Assembly (NCBI RefSeq): GCF_037076345.1
Contig: NZ_AP024702.1
Location: forward strand, 868,001 to 932,000
Source of the DNA: Haloferula helveola
Lineage (GTDB): Bacteria > Verrucomicrobiota > Verrucomicrobiia > Verrucomicrobiales > Akkermansiaceae
Reading direction: 5' to 3'
DNA length: 64,000 bases
Shown here: one piece after another, positions 37,395 to 44,742 of the stretch
How positions within the stretch are numbered: position 1 is the first letter of the stretch
Layout of the letters: the number at the start of each line of letters is the position of its first letter
The notes under the pieces: model-generated
Databases searched by the model: none
The model's input: the letters and a program-made list of their open reading frames with translations, nothing else
What the model was told of the DNA's origin: nothing
Translations under genes and position numbers: made by a program

Positions 37395-38357
37395 TCAACT
37401 ACCCAACCACCTCCCCGCATCCAACTCCCCGTCAATCTCCACCCCGTCCACCAGCCACTCCGCCAGCCTCCGCGCCACTCCGGGCGCATAAAGCGAGCCT
37501 TTCGACCCCAAGCCGTTGAACACCACCTCGCCATTCACCTCCCCGATCAGCGGCATGCTGCGCCGCACGATCGGCCGGACCCCCGCCTCGTGGTCGACGA
37601 CCTCGAAATCCCCCACGCCCAAGGCCCGCAGGATTTCCTCGCCCCGTTCCCGGCCCGCCTGCGTCGGCTGGCCGTCCAGTTGATCCCACTCGTAGGTCGC
37701 GCCCACCTTGAAGAGCCCTTCACCGACCGGGACCAGCCAACCTCCACCCCCGATCAGGATCCGCGAACCATCGTGACCCGGAATCTTCACCGTCAGGATC
37801 TCGCCTTTCGCGCTTCGGTGTTCGCCCAACACTCCCGCCTCCAAGTCAAACACACCGCCGCATCTCACAACCTTCGACGTTCGGGGTTGGACGTTCGGGG
37901 TTCGATGTTCAAACGCCGCCCGCGTTCCCTCGCAAAATCCACTGACATCCACCCGCCCGCCTCCTTTCAACACCACCGCGGCCCGCCAGCCGTCGACCTC
38001 CTCATCAACCCTTTCGACCCAAGATTCCACATCCGGCCGATCCAGCTTCCCCGCGACCTTCTTCCAGTCCTTTTCCGTGACCAGCCGCACCACCGGCAGC
38101 GGAAACCATAGCTGACGCCCCAATTCCGCGCCCGCCCGCTCGAAGAATTCGACCGCTTCAGGAAGGAACTCACCGATCCTCCAGCTCGGCTCGAAATTCT
38201 TCCCCGTCACCGGATTCACCAGTCCCGCCGCCACCTTCGACGCAGCCCCGCTCCGGCCGTCGTCCACCAGCCGCGCTTCCACCCCGCGCTCCCTCAGGCG
38301 CCACGCCAGACAGCACCCGGCGAGCCCGGCTCCGACAATCTCCACCGCGTCCGACAT
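37395..38357 (-). CDS. FAD-dependent oxidoreductase (DAO family)
   Basis: A 320-residue flavoprotein of the D-amino-acid-oxidase/glycine-oxidase superfamily. The N-terminal dinucleotide fold is VEIVGAGLAGCCLAWRLRERG, followed by SKVAAGLVNPVTG (the usual substrate-domain entry), and the C-terminus has the FAD-closing GVRPIVRRSMPLIGEV...NGLGSKGSLYAPG. It resembles the oxidase domain of MnmC and related amine oxidases; the substrate is unknown. The ATG at 38357 is preferred since AGGGG lies about 6 bp upstream; an ATG at 38363 is also possible. An oddity is a ~40-bp repeat-like insertion (37872-37911) that adds Arg/Pro-rich residues in frame. Confidence 0.85.
   Translation of the reverse strand: MSDAVEIVGAGLAGCCLAWRLRERGVEARLVDDGRSGAASKVAAGLVNPVTGKNFEPSWRIGEFLPEAVEFFERAGAELGRQLWFPLPVVRLVTEKDWKKVAGKLDRPDVESWVERVDEEVDGWRAAVVLKGGGRVDVSGFCEGTRAAFEHRTPNVQPRTSKVVRCGGVFDLEAGVLGEHRSAKGEILTVKIPGHDGSRILIGGGGWLVPVGEGLFKVGATYEWDQLDGQPTQAGRERGEEILRALGVGDFEVVDHEAGVRPIVRRSMPLIGEVNGEVVFNGLGSKGSLYAPGVARRLAEWLVDGVEIDGELDAGRWLGS
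37872..37911. repeat. Intragenic TTCGACGTTCGGGGTT-type repeat
   Basis: The plus strand reads a chain of near-identical units (TTCGACGTTCGGGG, TTGGACGTTCGGGG, TTCGATGTTC) inside the FAD oxidoreductase. It encodes EHRTPNVQPRTSKVV on the minus strand without breaking the frame. Repeats of this style are normally intergenic in this phylum. Confidence 0.6.
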
Positions 38358-38402
38358 CGCCATCCCCTAGCCCATCGGCCGCCACCCGGCGAGCATCGGC
38401 AA

Positions 38403-38428
38403 GGACCGCGCGACCCCAGTCGCGCCCC
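38403..38428. repeat. Solitary GGACCGCGCGA palindrome arm
   Basis: The left-arm sequence GGACCGCGCGA...TCGCGCCCC matches the left half of the palindrome at 43605-43668. It sits between the divergent FAD oxidoreductase and the XRE-cupin regulator. Confidence 0.55.
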
Positions 38429-38502
38429 ACCTCCATGCAAATCGATCCGGCTCCACAAGATTTTTCTTTACCGATAAAAATGCTGCTGTTTTTTACATCT
38501 CG

Positions 38503-39048
38503 TTGGCCACCACCGAAACCAGCCCCCTTTCCCTCGACTTCTCGGTCATCCGCGATCTGCGCAAGCAGGCCGGCCTGACCCTGCAGCAGGTTTCCGATCG
38601 GTCAGGACTGTCCATCGCTAGTCTCTCAAAGCTCGAGCGCAACCAGAACCTGGTCGAGCTTGAGACCCTCCACCGGCTGGCCCGCGTCTTCGGGCTTTCC
38701 GCATCCGACCTCCTCTCCCTTGCGGAATCCCCAACCGCCCACAGGAAAACCGTCCACCGCTACCGATCGGGCCCCTTCGACTTCGAGAAGATCGCCTTCC
38801 AAGGCGTCGACCTCTTTCACGCCACTGCCACCGCCGGCGGATCGCTCCAGCACCCTGAGGCTCACGGCGACGACTACGAGATCTGCTGGGTCCGCTCGGG
38901 CCGCGTCCACATCGCTTTCAGCCACGAGCAGCACACGCTCGGTCCGGGCGAGGCCCTCAAATTCGACGCCGTCCTTCCTCACACCTACGAGATCCTCGAA
39001 GACGCCGAGCTCATCATCGCCCACCTGACCAAAACGCACCGCTTCTAG
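38503..39048 (+). CDS. XRE-family transcriptional regulator with cupin sensor domain
   Basis: An N-terminal helix-turn-helix (residues about 12-67: IRDLRKQAGLTLQQVSDRSGLS...LSKLERN) is joined to a C-terminal cupin (about 95-180: GGSLQHPEAHGDDYEICWVRSGR...LGPGEALKFDAVLPHTYE). This is the common one-component regulator design in which the cupin binds a small ligand. The TTG at 38503 is the only start that retains the complete HTH; no in-frame ATG lies between it and the AT-rich promoter-like stretch at about 38460-38500. It precedes, in the same direction, four genes of apparent sugar catabolism and is the natural candidate for their local control. Confidence 0.85.
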   Translation: MATTETSPLSLDFSVIRDLRKQAGLTLQQVSDRSGLSIASLSKLERNQNLVELETLHRLARVFGLSASDLLSLAESPTAHRKTVHRYRSGPFDFEKIAFQGVDLFHATATAGGSLQHPEAHGDDYEICWVRSGRVHIAFSHEQHTLGPGEALKFDAVLPHTYEILEDAELIIAHLTKTHRF

Positions 39049-39133
39049 CAGAGCGTCGGTGCCGTGGCCTTTGTCTTCCCACTTTCTACTTTCCACCAAT
39101 CACTCGCCACTGCCGCCTCCGGCGGCCCAAACC

Positions 39134-40501
39134 ATGATCGACCTCACCCAAGCTCCTTCCCTCGAAAGTCTCTCGCCGGCCCTTGAACGCGTCTTCGAAC
39201 TGGCCGGCAAGAAGGTCGCTTCGATCGATGCGGGATACGACGAGTCGAAAGGCTCTCCGGTTTTCACCGTCGATGGCAAGTACACCACCCGCGGCTGGAC
39301 CGAGTGGACCGAAGGATTCCGCTACGGCATCGCGATCCTCCACTTCGACGCCACGGGCGACCAGAACAGCCTCGAGTCCGGTCGCAACCGCACCGTCGAG
39401 AAAATGGCCAGCCACGTCAGCCACATCGGCGTGCATGACCACGGGTTCAACAACCTCTCGACCTACGGCAACCTCCGTAGGCTGATGCTCGAGGGACGGA
39501 TTCCGGAGAACGAGTGGGAACGCCACTTCTACGAACTCGCCATCAAGGTCAGCGGCGCCGTCCAGGCCGCGCGCTGGACCGAGCGCCAGGGAGGCGGCTT
39601 CATCCACTCCTTCAACGGCCCGCACTCGCTATTCGTCGACACCATCCGCTCCTGCCGGATCCTGATGCAGGCCCACCAGCTCGGCCATGTCCTGATGGGC
39701 GAGGGCGACAAGCCGATCTCGCTACTCGAGCGCGCGTTGCTGCACATCGAATCAACCGCGAACTTCTCCGTCTTCTACGGCGAGGGCCGCGACATCTGGG
39801 ACGTTCCGGGCCGCACGACCCACGAGGCGATCTTCAATACGAAGGACGGCGCCTACCGCTGTCCGAACTCCCAGCAGGGCTATACCGGCTTCTCCACGTG
39901 GACCCGCGGTCAGGCATGGGCGGCCGTCGGCTTCGCCGAGGAACTCGAGTTCCTTGCCACTCTTCCCGATAAGGCGCTCGAACCGTTCGGCGGCCGCGCC
40001 CGTTGGGAGGCCTTGATGCTCCGGGCCGCCATCGCGATCGCCGAGAACTTCATCGAGAACACTCCGGCCGACGGCATTTCCTACTGGGATCAGGCAGGAC
40101 CGAACTCCCACAAGCTCGATCTCAGCAAGCCCGCCGATCCGTTCAACGAATGGGAGCCGGTTGACTCGACCGCCAGCGCGATCACCGCCCAAGGACTGTT
40201 CCGCCTGTCACGCTACCTCCGGAGCAAGGGCGACGACGGGAAAGCCGACCGCTACGAAACCGCCGGCCTCGTCACCGCAGGGAGCCTGTTCCGGGAACCC
40301 TACCTGTCCACCGACGACGCCCACCAAGGCCTCCTGCTTCACAGCATCTACCACCACCCGAACGGCTGGGACAACCGCCCCGACCCGGACAAGGCCCCCT
40401 ACGGCGAAAGCAGCATGTGGGGCGACTACCACGCCATGGAACTCGCCGTCTACCTCCAGCGCCTGATCAACGGCGGCCCCTACCTCACCTACTTCGCCTG
40501 A
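39134..40501 (+). CDS. GH88-like (unsaturated glucuronyl hydrolase family) glycoside hydrolase
   Basis: A 455-residue (alpha/alpha)6-barrel protein. It resembles GH88 enzymes, which hydrate the double bond of unsaturated uronyl residues left by polysaccharide lyases. Two candidate catalytic aspartates are visible: Asp102 in GVHDHGF and Asp169 in SLFVDTI, matching the spacing of the aspartate pair known for this family. FSTWTRGQAWA (about 265) and the C-terminal ESSMWGDYHAMELA are also typical. There is no signal peptide, so it acts on imported oligosaccharides. The ATG at 39134 is chosen; the upstream extension from 39059 is encoded by intergenic repeat-like DNA. It is the first enzyme gene after the XRE-cupin regulator. 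Confidence 0.82.
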   Translation: MIDLTQAPSLESLSPALERVFELAGKKVASIDAGYDESKGSPVFTVDGKYTTRGWTEWTEGFRYGIAILHFDATGDQNSLESGRNRTVEKMASHVSHIGVHDHGFNNLSTYGNLRRLMLEGRIPENEWERHFYELAIKVSGAVQAARWTERQGGGFIHSFNGPHSLFVDTIRSCRILMQAHQLGHVLMGEGDKPISLLERALLHIESTANFSVFYGEGRDIWDVPGRTTHEAIFNTKDGAYRCPNSQQGYTGFSTWTRGQAWAAVGFAEELEFLATLPDKALEPFGGRARWEALMLRAAIAIAENFIENTPADGISYWDQAGPNSHKLDLSKPADPFNEWEPVDSTASAITAQGLFRLSRYLRSKGDDGKADRYETAGLVTAGSLFREPYLSTDDAHQGLLLHSIYHHPNGWDNRPDPDKAPYGESSMWGDYHAMELAVYLQRLINGGPYLTYFA

Positions 40502-40514
40502 CCCGCGGCCGTGG

Positions 40515-40559
40515 CTGGAGCGTCCCGCTCCAGTCCGTGCGGGGAGCATCCTGCTCCCC
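40515..40559. repeat. Twin-hairpin repeat, copy 2
   Basis: CTGGAGCG-TCC-CGCTCCAG (40515-40533) and GGGGAGCA-TCC-TGCTCCCC (40541-40559), both perfect 8-bp stems with TCC loops joined by TCCGTGC. Compared with 37344-37387 the paired bases G-C and A-T are swapped between the two hairpins. Confidence 0.85.
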
Positions 40560-40578
40560 AAACCCTCCCACCCCTCCC

Positions 40579-41391
40579 ATGCTCGACCGCCTCGCCATCC
40601 ACACGATCACCACCAAATCGTGGGATCTCCCCATCGCCGCGGCCAAATATGCGGCGGCCGGCATAAAAGGCGTCGGCGTCTGGCGCCAGTGGCTGGATGG
40701 CCGGCCGCTCACCGAATCCCGCCAGATCCTCGACGACCACGGTCTGAGCGCCGTCTCGCTCGTGCGCGGCGGCTTCTTCCCCCACCTGAGCCCGGAGGAG
40801 AAACAATCGGCGATCGACGACAACCTCCGCGCGCTCGACGAGGCCGCCGCCATCGGCGCCCCGCAGGTCGTGCTCGTCTGCGGTGCCAAGACCGAGCTTC
40901 CGCTTTCCGAGTCAAGGAAACACATCGAGGAGGGTCTCGCCGCCTGCATCGAACACGCGAAGGCAACCGGCGTGAAGCTCTCGATCGAGCCTCTCCATCC
41001 GATGTACGCCGACTGCCGTAGTGCGATCAACACGCTCGGCCAGACCAACGACCTCATCGACACCCTCGGCTCCCCACCCGAGATCGGTATCGCCGCTGAC
41101 GTTTACCACCTCTGGTGGGATCCCGACCTGAAGAAGGAAATCGCCCGCGCCGGCCAGCGCATCATCGGCTTCCACGTCTGCGACTGGCTCACCCCGACCA
41201 CCGACCTCCTCAACGACCGCGGCCTGATGGGCGAGGGCTGCATCGACATCAAGGGCATCCGCCGCGACGTCGAAGCGACCGGCTTCGACAGCTGGATCGA
41301 GGTCGAGATCTTCTCCGACCGCTGGTGGTCCCACGATCCCGACGACTACCTCCAAAAGATCATCCAAGCCTACCAACAGCACGTTCAATAA
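40579..41391 (+). CDS. Sugar phosphate isomerase/epimerase family TIM-barrel protein
   Basis: A 270-residue xylose-isomerase-like TIM barrel (AP endonuclease 2 superfamily). Characteristic pieces are the early GIKGVGVWRQWLD, VSLVRGGFFPHL, a metal-ligand-type glutamate in VKLSIEPLHPMYAD (about residue 140), the histidine region IAADVYHLWWDPDL (about 175), IGFHVCDWL (about 200) and the C-terminal glutamate in SWIEVEIFSDRWW (about 240). It probably isomerises or epimerises a sugar or ketose. The start ATG at 40579 follows a palindromic repeat. It belongs to the XRE-cupin/GH88 gene set, between the hydrolase and the oxidoreductase. Confidence 0.85.
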   Translation: MLDRLAIHTITTKSWDLPIAAAKYAAAGIKGVGVWRQWLDGRPLTESRQILDDHGLSAVSLVRGGFFPHLSPEEKQSAIDDNLRALDEAAAIGAPQVVLVCGAKTELPLSESRKHIEEGLAACIEHAKATGVKLSIEPLHPMYADCRSAINTLGQTNDLIDTLGSPPEIGIAADVYHLWWDPDLKKEIARAGQRIIGFHVCDWLTPTTDLLNDRGLMGEGCIDIKGIRRDVEATGFDSWIEVEIFSDRWWSHDPDDYLQKIIQAYQQHVQ

Positions 41392-41396
41392 GGAGC

Positions 41397-41448
41397 GCGG
41401 GTTTCCAACCCGCACCCGGAACCCAACGCAGACCGGGTTTCAAACCCG
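41397..41448. repeat. Palindromic repeat pair GCGGGTT-TCC-AACCCGC
   Basis: A perfect hairpin at 41397-41413 with a TCC loop and a second, CGGGTTTCAAACCCG, at 41434-41448, in the 71-bp gap between two operon genes. The TCC loop and paired layout recall the twin hairpins at 37344 and 40515 although the stems differ. Confidence 0.7.
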
Positions 41449-41462
41449 CACTCCACACTCCA

Positions 41463-42614
41463 ATGAAAACACATCGCATCGGCATCATCATGAACGGCGT
41501 CACCGGACGCATGGGCACCAACCAGCACCTGCTGCGTTCGATCGACGCGATCATCAAGCAGGGCGGAGTCAAAGTTTCGCCAACCGAGACGATTATGCCC
41601 GACCCCGTGCTCGTCGGCCGCAACGAAACGAAGCTCAAGGCCCTCATCGAAAAGACCAGCGTCGAGAAGTTCACGACCGATCTCGACTCGGTCATGAACG
41701 ACCCGAGCTACGAGATCTACTTCGACGCCCAGAGCACGCTGCGCCGTTTCGACGCCGTCAAGCAGGCCGCGGCCGCCGGCAAGCACGTCTACTGCGAAAA
41801 GCCGACCGCGATCAAAACCGAGGACGCCTACGAGCTTTACAAGATCTGCCGCGATGCCGGCGTGAAGAATGGCGTCGTGCAGGACAAGCTGTGGCTCCCG
41901 GGACTCGTGAAATTCATGCGCCTCAAGGAGAACGGATTCTTCGGCGACATCATGTCGGTGCGCGGCGAGTTCGGCTACTGGGTCTTCGAGGGCCACACCG
42001 TTCCCCCTCAGCGCCCGTCGTGGAACTACCGCAAGGAAGACGGCGGCGGCATGGTCGTCGACATGCTCTGCCACTGGCGCTACGTGATCGACAACCTGTT
42101 CGGTCCGGTGAAGAGCGTCTCCACCCTCGCCTCGACGCACATTCCCGAGCGGATCGACGAGGCCGGAAAACCCTACAAGTGCACCGCCGACGACTCGGCG
42201 TACAGCACCTTCGAACTCGAGAACGGCGTCGTGTGCCACTTCAACTCGTCGTGGAACGTGCGTGTGCGCCGCGACGACCTCCTGACCATGCAGGTCGACG
42301 GCACCAAGGGTTCGGCGATTGTCGGACTCCGCGACTGCTGGATCCAGCACTACGGCAATACCCCGCGACCGGTTTGGAATCCGGACATCCCCCAGCCGAT
42401 CGACTTCTACGCTGGCTGGAGCAAGGTCCCCGAGCAGGAAACCTACGACAACGCCTTCAAGATCCAGTGGGAGATGTTCCTGCGCCATGTCGTCCTCGAC
42501 GAGCCATGGCACTACAATCTCCTCGAAGGCGCCAAGGGCGTCCAACTCGCCGAACTCGGTCTGCAGTCGAGCGAAGAACGGCGCTGGGTCGAGGTCCCGG
42601 AGCTGAAACCCTGA
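41463..42614 (+). CDS. Gfo/Idh/MocA-family oxidoreductase
   Basis: A 383-residue NAD(P)-dependent sugar or polyol oxidoreductase. The N-terminal Rossmann region starts RIGIIMNGVTGRMGTNQHL, the active-site motif HVYCEKPTAI contains the conserved EKP (about residue 107), and the substrate-side segment GGGMVVDMLCHWRYVIDNLFG carries the conserved Asp/His pair (about 205). The GVTGRMG glycine motif is unusual for the family, being closer to dihydrodipicolinate-reductase-type folds, and may alter cofactor binding. The ATG at 41463 is preceded only by repeat DNA. It is the third enzyme of the putative uronate operon. Confidence 0.88.
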   Translation: MKTHRIGIIMNGVTGRMGTNQHLLRSIDAIIKQGGVKVSPTETIMPDPVLVGRNETKLKALIEKTSVEKFTTDLDSVMNDPSYEIYFDAQSTLRRFDAVKQAAAAGKHVYCEKPTAIKTEDAYELYKICRDAGVKNGVVQDKLWLPGLVKFMRLKENGFFGDIMSVRGEFGYWVFEGHTVPPQRPSWNYRKEDGGGMVVDMLCHWRYVIDNLFGPVKSVSTLASTHIPERIDEAGKPYKCTADDSAYSTFELENGVVCHFNSSWNVRVRRDDLLTMQVDGTKGSAIVGLRDCWIQHYGNTPRPVWNPDIPQPIDFYAGWSKVPEQETYDNAFKIQWEMFLRHVVLDEPWHYNLLEGAKGVQLAELGLQSSEERRWVEVPELKP

Positions 42615-42616
42615 CG

Positions 42617-42670
42617 GGACCGCGAGCTTCAGCTCGCCCCGGAGCCCATGCGAGCTGAAGCTCGCGGTCC
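42617..42670. repeat. 54-bp palindrome with 21-bp arms
   Basis: Arms 42617-42637 and 42650-42670 are perfect inverse copies (GGACCGCGAGCTTCAGCTCGC), separated by 12 bp. Each arm is itself a short palindrome. It fills most of the gap between the oxidoreductase and the SDR gene. Confidence 0.9.
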
Positions 42671-42682
42671 ATTTCCCCAACG

Positions 42683-43498
42683 ATGCCTACCCCACTCGAT
42701 ACTTCTCACTCGCCACTCGGCACTCCGCCGAAGGCGGCCTTGGTCACCGGCGGATCCCGCGGCATCGGCCTCGGCTGCGCCCTCGCTCTCGCCAAGGAAG
42801 GACACCGCATCGCCATCAACGGCATGCGGCCCGAAGACCAGGTCACCGAGGTCCTCGATCAGATCCGCACAGCCGGAGCCCCCGAAGTGATCTACTGCCA
42901 AGGGGATGTCGGAACCGGCGAAGGTCGTGGAGCCATCCTTGCGAAGGTCCGTGCAGAGTTCGGCGCGCTCAACGTCCTGGTCAACAATGCCGGCGTTGCG
43001 CCGACCGAGCGCAAGGACGTGCTGGTGACTTCTCTCGACAGCTTCCGGCGCCTGATGTCGATCAATCTCGAAGGCCCCTATTTCCTCACACAGTCAGTCG
43101 CCAACTGGTTGATCGACCAGAAGCAGGCGGATGCATCGTTCGAAGGCTGCATCATCAACGTCAACTCGATCAGCGCGACGGTCGTCTCCACCAACCGCGG
43201 CGAGTACTGCGTCAGCAAGGCCGGGCTCGCCATGGTCACGCAACTATTCGCTGCCCGGCTCGGCGAGTTCGACCTGCCGGTTTACGAGGTCCGCCCCGGC
43301 GTGACCAAGACGGACATGACCAGCGGCGTGACGGAAAAGTATGACAAGTTGATCGCGGATGGACTTTGCGTCACTCCGCGCTGGGGATTCCCCGAGGATG
43401 TCGGCAAGGCGGTCGCTTCCCTCGCACGTCGCGACTTCCCCTACTCGACCGGTCAGACGATCATGATCGACGGCGGCCTGACGATTCCGCGGCTCTGA
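42683..43498 (+). CDS. Short-chain dehydrogenase/reductase (annotated family: 3-ketoacyl-ACP reductase-like)
   Basis: A 271-residue classical SDR. Cofactor motif TGGSRGIG (about residue 22), NNAGVAP (about 95), the serine in NVNSISA (about 155) and the YCVSK catalytic Tyr-Lys pair (about 173) are all present, and the C-terminus has the usual YSTGQTIMIDGG. It probably oxidises or reduces a sugar-derived intermediate, as its neighbours are sugar enzymes rather than fatty-acid genes. The first ~15 residues (MPTPLDTSHSPLGTPPK) are encoded by CACTCGCCACT-type repeat DNA like that at about 39100-39115, so the N-terminus appears to have been overwritten by a repeat; a slightly later start cannot be excluded. 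Confidence 0.88.
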   Translation: MPTPLDTSHSPLGTPPKAALVTGGSRGIGLGCALALAKEGHRIAINGMRPEDQVTEVLDQIRTAGAPEVIYCQGDVGTGEGRGAILAKVRAEFGALNVLVNNAGVAPTERKDVLVTSLDSFRRLMSINLEGPYFLTQSVANWLIDQKQADASFEGCIINVNSISATVVSTNRGEYCVSKAGLAMVTQLFAARLGEFDLPVYEVRPGVTKTDMTSGVTEKYDKLIADGLCVTPRWGFPEDVGKAVASLARRDFPYSTGQTIMIDGGLTIPRL

Positions 43499-43678
43499 TC
43501 CGATACCTCCGCGGAAGACCTCCTAAAGGAGGAACTACAAACCCCAGTGACCCGCGACGAGGGTTCGTAGTTCCCCCTTCAGGGGGCCGCGGAGCCACGG
43601 GCGAGGACCGCGCGAGCCCACTCGCGCCCCATCGGTCCGGCAGATGCGCGAGTGAGCTCGCGCGGTCCATGCCTCCGG
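43499..43678. repeat. Cluster of palindromic units between convergent genes
   Basis: It contains CCTCCT-AA-AGGAGG plus GAACTACAAACC (43519-43544), an inverted unit GTTCGTAGTTCC plus CCCCCT-TC-AGGGGG (43563-43586), and a 64-bp palindrome with 23-bp arms (43605-43627 / 43646-43668; 22 of 23 matching). The first two belong to the same family as the 22125 and 28102 elements but face outwards. Confidence 0.8.
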
Positions 43679-44731
43679 TCACTCGAAGTTCTTCCGCTCC
43701 CTCGCGTGGAGCAGCGCTTCGTCGGCGGTGATGTAGCCGGCCTGGAGCAGACCCATGATCGACTGGTCGATCGTCCGGTTGCCATCCCGGAAGGCGATCT
43801 CCATCAGACCGACGATCTGCTCGAACTTCTTCTCGCGGATGCACGCCCGGATGCCGTGGTTCGCCCTGAGAACTTCAGACGCCAGGATCCGGCCCTGCCC
43901 ATCGGCCCGCGGAATCAGGCGCTGGGAAATGATTCCCTCAAGCACACCCGCAAGCTGCGTGATGATCTGTGCCTGCTGATCCGCCGGGAACACGTCGACC
44001 AACCGGTCAATCGACTGCGGCGCGTCCAGGGTGTGCAGGGTCGCAAGCACCAGGTGGCCCGTTTCCGCCGCGGTCAGGGCGATGCGGATCGTCTCAAGGT
44101 CACGGAGTTCCGAAACCACGATGACGTCCGGATCCTGACGCAGCGCCTGCCTCAGCGCGACCGGGAAGCCCTTGGTGTCGTGCCCGACTTCCCGCTGTTT
44201 GATCAGACAGGAGTTGTGGCTGAACACATACTCGATCGGATCCTCGATCGTCACGATCACCCCGGAGCGCGTCTCGGAAATCCGGCGAATCATCGCCGCA
44301 AGCGTTGTCGTCTTGCCCGATCCGGTAATGCCGGTCACGAGCACCAGGCCGCGTCGCAGCTGGCAGATCTGTCCGACCACATCGTGGTGCCCGAGGTTAT
44401 CCAACTCGGGAATCTCTTCAGGAATGAAACGAAAGGCCGCCTCGTGTCCACCTCGGACGACGTGCACGTTGCCCCGGAACCTCCCCACCCCCTCGAGCGC
44501 GAGGGCGTAGTCGAGCTCGAGTTCGGATTCGAGCTTCGTCCGCTGCGCCTCGCTCAACGTCTGGTCGATCAGTCGACCGACTGTTTCCGGATCGAACAGG
44601 AAATCCTCCAGCGGCTTCAGGCTTCCCGAAACTCGCGCGGCCGGAGGCGCCCACGCCGAAAGGTGCAGGTCGGAACCTCCAAGCTCGACGGTTTCGCGGA
44701 GGTAGTCGGTGATCTCTTTGGCTTCGCTCAT
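43679..44731 (-). CDS. PilT/PilU-type twitching ATPase
   Basis: A 350-residue type-IV-pilus-retraction-type secretion ATPase. Walker A is GITGSGKTTT (about residue 133), the Asp box is TIEDPIEYVF, the Walker B-like segment VIVVSELRDLETI keeps its catalytic Glu but has Ser where PilT normally has Gly, and the His box is ATLHTLDAPQSIDRLVDVFP. The N-terminal PAS-like part (LGGSDLHLSAWAPP) is standard. It should power retraction of a pilus, using ATP at the inner membrane. It is the second gene of a pair, 11 bp after the related ATPase upstream. No pilin, PilB, PilC or PilQ gene is in the window. Confidence 0.9.
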   Translation of the reverse strand: MSEAKEITDYLRETVELGGSDLHLSAWAPPAARVSGSLKPLEDFLFDPETVGRLIDQTLSEAQRTKLESELELDYALALEGVGRFRGNVHVVRGGHEAAFRFIPEEIPELDNLGHHDVVGQICQLRRGLVLVTGITGSGKTTTLAAMIRRISETRSGVIVTIEDPIEYVFSHNSCLIKQREVGHDTKGFPVALRQALRQDPDVIVVSELRDLETIRIALTAAETGHLVLATLHTLDAPQSIDRLVDVFPADQQAQIITQLAGVLEGIISQRLIPRADGQGRILASEVLRANHGIRACIREKKFEQIVGLMEIAFRDGNRTIDQSIMGLLQAGYITADEALLHARERKNFE

Positions 44732-44742
44732 GGTGAAATGGG

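Noticed and set aside
43499-43678. Possible CRISPR or tRNA-like structure in the palindrome cluster
   Set aside because: The units are inverted, not regularly spaced direct repeats with spacers, and they do not fold as a cloverleaf.
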